Part shown: one piece after another, positions 60,140 to 64,000 of the stretch
Numbering within the stretch: the first letter of the stretch is position 1
Layout of the letters: each line of letters opens with the position of its first letter
DNA from: Shiella aurantiaca
GTDB taxonomy: Bacteria; Bacteroidota; Bacteroidia; Cytophagales; Cyclobacteriaceae
Assembly (NCBI GenBank): GCA_030412945.1
Contig: JAUHJS010000002.1
Coordinates: forward strand, 74,022-138,021
Length of the DNA stretch: 64,000 bases
Reading direction: 5' to 3'
Notes under the pieces: model-generated
Told to the model about the DNA's origin: nothing
The model's input: only the letters and a program-made list of their open reading frames with translations
Databases searched by the model: none
Program-made: the position numbers and the translations under genes

Positions 60140-61699
60140 ATGAAAAAACCACTACTTATGATCCTGAGCATGGCACTTTATTTCTCCTGCTCAGCCCCCC
60201 AAGAAAATACCTCGGTCGATATTCCATTAGAAGAGCTTAGCATAGACGCTATTCAGGGCGATTTGGCCGAAGGCCGCTACACCAGCCAACAATTGGTAAA
60301 GGCTTATCTCTACCGCATTGAAGCCATCGACAAAAACGGTCCGGCCTTGCAGTCAGTCATAATGGTCAACCCCGATGCGCTAGCCTTAGCCGATTCCCTC
60401 GATGCTGAACGCCAAGCGGGTACCCTCCGTGGCCCTTTGCATGGAATTCCAGTGCTGCTCAAAGACAATATCAATACCCACGACAAAATGCCCACCACAG
60501 CCGGAGCGCGTGTATTGGCTAATTCCTATCCGCTGAGCGATAGCCGCGTAGCCGCGCAATTGCGTGCAGCCGGAGCTATTATTTTGGGCAAGACCAACCT
60601 TAGTGAATGGGCCAACTTCCACAGTTCCTTCTCCTCCAGCGGATGGAGTGCCGTGGGCGGACAAACCAAAAACCCTTACGATACCACGCGCAATCCTTGC
60701 GGCTCCAGCTCTGGTTCGGGAGTAGCCGTATCGGCCAATTTGTGTGTGGTGGCCATCGGTACCGAAACCAATGGCTCCATTGTGTGCCCTTCTAATAACA
60801 ATGGCATTGTGGGCATAAAACCTACCGTAGGCTTGATTAGCCGCTCGGGCATAGTGCCCATTTCTGCTACGCAAGATACGCCCGGCCCTATGGCGCGAAG
60901 CGTGCGCGATGCCGCCCTTGTATTGGGCGCCTTGGTGGGCGTAGATAGCACCGATGAGGCCACACTGGCCTCTCAAGGGCATACCCATTCCGATTATACA
61001 CAGTTTTTGAAAGCCGATGGACTCAAAGGCAAGCGCATAGGGATTTATCAGGCACCTTTAGGGCAGAATTTTAAAGTAGATACCGTATTTGCCCAAGCTG
61101 TGGCCCTACTGAAAGCCGAAGGCGCGGAAGTGATAACATTAGAAAATATCAATACCCAGAACATCAATGGCCCTTCTTTTCAAGTGCTTTTGTATGAATT
61201 TAAAGCCGGCCTAAACGAGTACTTAAGCCAACTAGGCCCGAATGCTCCGGTGAAAAGTTTGGAGGAGATTATTGCCCAAACCTTTACCGACACCGTGGAG
61301 ATGAAATACTTCGACCATGCCTTGCTCAAAATGGCGCAAGAAAAAGGGGATTTGACCGAAACCGAATACCTCGAAGCCAAAGCCACTATGCTGAAATATG
61401 CCCGTGAAGAAGGCATAGACCGTGTAATGGCGGAGCATAATTTGGATGCCATCATTGCCCCTACGGGCGGCATCGCTTGGAAAACTGACATTACCTTGGG
61501 CGATAATTTTGGGGTCTTCTCCAGTTCTCCGGCTGCTATTGCAGGCTATCCTTCCATTACCGTGCCCATGGGCTGGATAGACGGTATGCCGCTGGGTATT
61601 TCCTTTTTTGGGAAAGCTTGGAGCGAGCCGATATTGTTAGAAATTGCCTACGCCTACGAGCAAAAGACCCAGCACCGCAAAGCACCGGATTTAGATTGA
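60140..61699 (+). CDS. Amidase-signature lipoprotein
   Basis: This 519-residue enzyme is a Ser-cisSer-Lys amidase. IPVLLKDNINTHD carries the catalytic Lys, NPCGSSSGSGVAVSAN the glycine/serine-rich core with the cis-Ser, and GTETNGSIVCPSNNNGIVG the Ser nucleophile region. VGIKPTVGLISRSGIVP and DTPGPMARSV are also conserved. The N-terminus (LLMILSMALYFSCSAPQ) is a lipoprotein signal, so the enzyme acts in the envelope, unlike GatA. Substrate is unknown. Confidence 0.93.
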   Translation: MKKPLLMILSMALYFSCSAPQENTSVDIPLEELSIDAIQGDLAEGRYTSQQLVKAYLYRIEAIDKNGPALQSVIMVNPDALALADSLDAERQAGTLRGPLHGIPVLLKDNINTHDKMPTTAGARVLANSYPLSDSRVAAQLRAAGAIILGKTNLSEWANFHSSFSSSGWSAVGGQTKNPYDTTRNPCGSSSGSGVAVSANLCVVAIGTETNGSIVCPSNNNGIVGIKPTVGLISRSGIVPISATQDTPGPMARSVRDAALVLGALVGVDSTDEATLASQGHTHSDYTQFLKADGLKGKRIGIYQAPLGQNFKVDTVFAQAVALLKAEGAEVITLENINTQNINGPSFQVLLYEFKAGLNEYLSQLGPNAPVKSLEEIIAQTFTDTVEMKYFDHALLKMAQEKGDLTETEYLEAKATMLKYAREEGIDRVMAEHNLDAIIAPTGGIAWKTDITLGDNFGVFSSSPAAIAGYPSITVPMGWIDGMPLGISFFGKAWSEPILLEIAYAYEQKTQHRKAPDLD

Positions 61700-61750
61700 T
61701 AGAGGAGGAGATAGGAGATAATAGACGGTGGATGCTGCCGAATGAATAGA

Positions 61751-61772
61751 AAAGAGCCTTTTTAGGCTCTTT
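61751..61772 (+). terminator. Terminator of the amidase gene
   Basis: An 8-bp stem AAAGAGCC / GGCTCTTT with a TTTTTA loop is followed by TTGTTTTT. Confidence 0.8.
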
Positions 61773-61884
61773 TTGTTTTTAGGAGAGGGCTAATGGGCGG
61801 TATTGCTTTCTGTTTCCTGCTTTTTTCTTGCCGATATATCGCTTATATTGGTTGGGTAATGGCCATTTGGGGATTATACGGAAG

Positions 61885-62592
61885 TTAGCAGCAAATTTTT
61901 GACAGCAATGACAAAGGAAAAGGCAATAATAAAGTTAAGACTACTATACAAAAGACTAAAGGAATATAAGCGGTCTGCATTCTTTGGCGTGCGAGCTGAC
62001 AGTACTGAAGTTATAAATCTTTTGACAGAATATAATGAGTTAAGACACGCATTTACGGAACTTGACTCAGATATATTCGGAGACCTTAAAGAAGTTAATC
62101 CACCAAGACCCGAAGAGGCTTCAAGTTTTAGCCACCATGACGTTGGGACACTTGTATTTAGCCCAGAACATTTTGGTGCACTAGAAAATGAACTTGAAAA
62201 AGCAGTCGAATATGCGACCTTTATACAAAGCCACAAGAATGAAGATACTAACCAAATTAAAGGAAATATAAGTATTACAGCAACTGAAGGTTCATTAGTA
62301 AATCTTACTGTCGGTGACAATAATAAGGTGCTACAAAACACGGGTCAAATTGATAGAATTTTAGGAGAGCTTGAAGTTCTAGGAGTTGAAAAAAGTGATT
62401 TAAGTACATTAAAGGAAGTAATCAATCAGAATGCTCGTGGAGAGGAAAGTAAAATTAGTACAGGAAAACGAATTTTAACATGGGTTGGTAATTTGACAAA
62501 AAAAATGGTAGAAAAAGGCTTGACAGATAATTTGCCAGATATCATCGAAAAGGCTCAATCGCTAACTAACTTAATATAAATCTGCTGCTAAT
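61885..62592. repeat. 9-bp inverted repeats TTAGCAGCA / TGCTGCTAA flanking an accessory gene
   Basis: TTAGCAGCA at 61885-61893 and its exact complement TGCTGCTAA at 62584-62592 lie 14 bases before the start and 4 bases after the stop of the enclosed gene. The enclosed sequence is more A+T-rich than the neighbours. This suggests a cassette-like or mobile unit, though no transposase or attC site was recognised. Confidence 0.45.
61908..62579 (+). CDS. Unknown accessory protein with beta-repeat centre and helical ends
   Basis: I do not recognise this 223-residue protein. The ATG at 61908 is preferred to an upstream TTG. The N-terminal 80 residues are helical (AIIKLRLLYKRLKEYKRSAF, LLTEYNELRHAFTELDSDIF). 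The centre is a beta-helix-like stretch (KGNISITATEGSLVNLTVGD, NNKVLQNTG). The C-terminal 70 residues are helical again (VEKSDLSTLKEVINQNARGE, RILTWVGNLTKKMVEKGL). This end resembles tails found on several stress or phage-defence proteins, but that is an impression only. A+T-rich composition and flanking inverted repeats suggest recent acquisition. Confidence 0.7.
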   Translation: MTKEKAIIKLRLLYKRLKEYKRSAFFGVRADSTEVINLLTEYNELRHAFTELDSDIFGDLKEVNPPRPEEASSFSHHDVGTLVFSPEHFGALENELEKAVEYATFIQSHKNEDTNQIKGNISITATEGSLVNLTVGDNNKVLQNTGQIDRILGELEVLGVEKSDLSTLKEVINQNARGEESKISTGKRILTWVGNLTKKMVEKGLTDNLPDIIEKAQSLTNLI

Positions 62593-62617
62593 AAACGCCA
62601 ATTGCAAGCGGGGCTGA

Positions 62618-62655
62618 CTCCGCCATGGTTCGTGTCCTCACGAACCATGGCGGAG
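62618..62655. repeat. 17-bp perfect palindrome, REP-like copy 2
   Basis: A 17-bp left arm starting CTCCGCCATGG pairs perfectly with the right arm around the same TCCT loop as at 59998. The inner GGTTCGTG/CACGAACC stem reappears in the hairpin at 62804-62823. No T run follows, so it is not a plain terminator. Confidence 0.7.
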
Positions 62656-62803
62656 AAAGATTAAACTCCTTTTTACTTTTGAGAGCGTTTTTCAAAAGAG
62701 CATTAAGTGGGTAGAGGCTTAATACTCAAAGCTTTTGAACGGGTTATGAAAAGCTTTCCATAGTAAAGACTTTTTCCGTAAGTTGTTGTTAATTAGGGTT
62801 TAA

Positions 62804-62823
62804 GGTTCGTGAAGACACGAACC
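62804..62823. repeat. REP-like palindrome, copy 3
   Basis: GGTTCGTG and CACGAACC flank an AAGA loop; on the other strand the loop reads TCTT. The stem is identical to the inner stem of 62618-62655 in inverse orientation. It lies 35 bases upstream of the UPF0489 gene. The bases between (62656-62803) hold nothing recognisable. Confidence 0.6.
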
Positions 62824-62857
62824 AAGGCTTGGGTTTGATTAAACTGAATATTTATTG

Positions 62858-63544
62858 ATGCTAAATATCTTAATTAATAAAGGGAAAAATACATCTCTTG
62901 GTCAAAATTTGAATTATTTTGCATGTAAAGATGATATTTTCATCATGGATAATCATTTGGCGGCAATTTGGTGTTGGGATAGGTTGCCCAAAGATAAGAA
63001 TATTACATTGGTACATATTGATGCGCACTACGACTTAGGAACTTCACCCCCAAATGGTTCGATTTATCAAGAATTAGATTTGATAACAATACCCATAAAT
63101 AAAATTACTGATTATAAACATCCACGAGGGTATAATTATTTTCTTTGGGATAATTATATCCATGTTTTTAATGATAAATATCCAGGTCTTATAAACGAAT
63201 TCATTTCTATTACCCATCGATTAGGTAACTTTAATGAACTGGCGACTGTCGAAATAGAGGAATATGACATATGGCACCTTAATTCTAACCTTTGGAAAGA
63301 AACGCAGAATAGGAAAATATTAAATATCGATATAGATTATTTTTTCAAACAAAACTATAAGTCCTCTTATGAATTGTTCAGCGATTCTTTAGTGAGCTTT
63401 TTCTCCAGCTGGCTTTTACAAAATTTACAAAAATTTGACATCGTAACAGTTGCATTAAGTCCTGAATGTTGTGGCTCCTGGGAAAATTCAATAAGTATGG
63501 CAAATAAGATATTTGAACCTTTGAGTATTAAAGTTGAAATATAG
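62858..63544 (+). CDS. UPF0489 / peptide-arginase-like protein
   Basis: The 228-residue protein matches the UPF0489 family: IFIMDNHLAAIWCWDRL near the start, LVHIDAHYDLG and ILNIDIDYFF supply the Asp/His metal motifs of an arginase-like fold, and ALSPECCGSWENSISMAN closes it. One characterised branch converts Arg to ornithine in ribosomal peptides. No precursor peptide is recognisable beside it. The gene is A+T-rich, isolated and flanked on both sides by palindromes. Substrate is unknown; it may act on a protein or free guanidino compound. Confidence 0.82.
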   Translation: MLNILINKGKNTSLGQNLNYFACKDDIFIMDNHLAAIWCWDRLPKDKNITLVHIDAHYDLGTSPPNGSIYQELDLITIPINKITDYKHPRGYNYFLWDNYIHVFNDKYPGLINEFISITHRLGNFNELATVEIEEYDIWHLNSNLWKETQNRKILNIDIDYFFKQNYKSSYELFSDSLVSFFSSWLLQNLQKFDIVTVALSPECCGSWENSISMANKIFEPLSIKVEI

Positions 63545-63552
63545 AATCCGCT

Positions 63553-63575
63553 TTTCGAGATTTGTAATCTCGAAA
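63553..63575. repeat. 10-bp palindrome after the UPF0489 gene
   Basis: TTTCGAGATT and AATCTCGAAA flank a TGT loop, 8 bases after the stop. A second palindrome starts 2 bases later, so the pair forms a double hairpin of the kind seen in repetitive extragenic elements. Confidence 0.6.
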
Positions 63576-63577
63576 CC

Positions 63578-63604
63578 CTATCGTAGGGTCTGTGACCCTG
63601 ATAG
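63578..63604. repeat. Second palindrome of the tandem pair
   Basis: Nested arms CTATC/GATAG and AGGGTC/GACCCT close on a TGT loop, the same loop as the neighbouring hairpin. Confidence 0.6.
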
Positions 63605-63862
63605 CTCTCAACTACTCATCTCAGGCTCCTTGGTCTAGGGCCTAGTATTCCTCGCTGTTCTCATTTTCCATCGCCATACCAAGGCTCTTTTTTATGATTT
63701 TTATCATCGTTTTAAATAAGAATGTCCCTTTTTCCTATTGCTTGTGATGGTGTAAATCCCCGATTGTGGATATAAAAAGGCAGCAATGAAATAGTATGAA
63801 TCGTAGTGAATAATTTGAAGAAAAATTAAAGTAAATTACGATGGAATGTGAATAAATGAACA

Positions 63863-64000
63863 ATGGATATGGGAGATACAAGGTTGCCAACCGAGCTGCT
63901 GATGGGAAGGCTCATTCAAGCTGAGGAGCGAGTTGCGGCACTGACTCAGATGCTTAATAGCCATGAGGAAATGTATCGGAATCTGTTTAATAATTTAGGC
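63863..64000 (+). CDS. PAS-domain protein start, cut by window end
   Basis: The frame from ATG 63863 stays open to the window end and encodes MDMGDTRLPTELLMGRL followed by a helical segment (IQAEERVAALTQMLNSHEE) and MYRNLFNNLG, the typical first helix of a PAS domain. It is probably the N-terminus of a sensor histidine kinase or other signalling protein. An overlapping ATG at 63856 leads to an early stop. Only 46 residues are visible, so the output domain is unknown. Confidence 0.6.
   Translation, partial: MDMGDTRLPTELLMGRLIQAEERVAALTQMLNSHEEMYRNLFNNLG

Larger units (their letters stand above)
63545..63862. other. Intergenic stretch with palindromes, otherwise featureless
   Basis: The first 60 bases hold two adjacent palindromes (annotated separately). 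After about 63605 no gene, RNA or clear promoter is visible; the sequence becomes A+T-rich towards the PAS-protein start at 63863. Confidence 0.5.

Noticed and set aside
60386-60988. 200-codon antisense frame opposite the amidase
   Set aside because: It covers the amidase catalytic core, and Gly/Ala/His-rich composition is what the complement of that segment gives.
62618-62655. Palindrome as the terminator of the upstream accessory gene
   Set aside because: No T run follows either arm, and its core recurs at 59991 and 62804 away from gene ends, so a repeat family explains it better.

Overview
The window looks like a chromosomal segment of a free-living, probably marine or aquatic member of the Bacteroidota, near the Flavobacteriia or Cryomorphaceae-type lineages. 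The evidence is: many lipoproteins and SusD-era style secreted proteins without classical Shine-Dalgarno sites; repeated matches to the Bacteroidota sigma-A promoter (-7 box TAnnTTTG, with TTG about 19-21 bp upstream); a fused SecDF; the GlmU-like protein type restricted to Bacteroidota; a GldI-like FKBP lipoprotein beside an NrnA-type phosphoesterase; and a TPR/PD40/OmpA envelope gene set. No rRNA, tRNA or CRISPR array was found.

Layout. 1-3332: nucleotide-sugar genes galE (cut by the window edge), rfbB and rfbA, with a four-helix-bundle (23S IVP-type) gene wedged between the last two. 3357-5823 (minus): an M28 lipoprotein peptidase and cysS. 5910-10645: the rimP-nusA-infB operon, with a hairpin in its leader. 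10741-11463 (minus): an orphan HisA-like protein lacking the first catalytic Asp. 11672-15121: an OmpR-type two-component pair (minus) divergent from a Met/His-rich exported protein whose promoter carries four helically phased TTTAAC repeats. 15214-19513: a DUF6340-like lipoprotein, a GlmU-like protein, holB and an SDR. 19510-24634 (minus): a GAF sensor, an outer-membrane barrel, a carbonic anhydrase/SulP pair and a small membrane protein. 24772-33351: ndk, nrnA, two FKBP lipoproteins, rdgB, udk, ktrA, a small exported protein and secDF.

33519-41839 is a three-gene envelope operon: an exported TPR-CHAT (caspase-like) protein, a PD40/OmpA protein and a helical/propeller protein. 42141-45523 holds an archaeal-type GH13 alpha-amylase, a lipoprotein and corA. 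45524-49708 is an A+T-rich island: a nine-G tract, a possible 45-residue membrane peptide, a 58-residue double-glycine peptide, a 17-bp hairpin, a LolA-like exported protein, a polytopic membrane protein and a C39 peptidase-ABC exporter. This is the best candidate for an undescribed system: a self-contained peptide production and export locus with no recognisable HlyD or modification enzyme.

49765-56684 holds a DoxX-like protein, an AAA/DUF4143 ATPase, a membrane-anchored AraC regulator and a divergent four-gene surface lipoprotein operon with a Kelch protein. 56820-61699 holds aspS, a small lipoprotein, an outer-membrane barrel and an amidase lipoprotein. 61880-64000 is a second accessory stretch: an unrecognised A+T-rich gene flanked by 9-bp inverted repeats, a UPF0489/peptide-arginase-like gene surrounded by perfect palindromes of a REP-like family, and the start of a PAS-domain protein cut by the window end.
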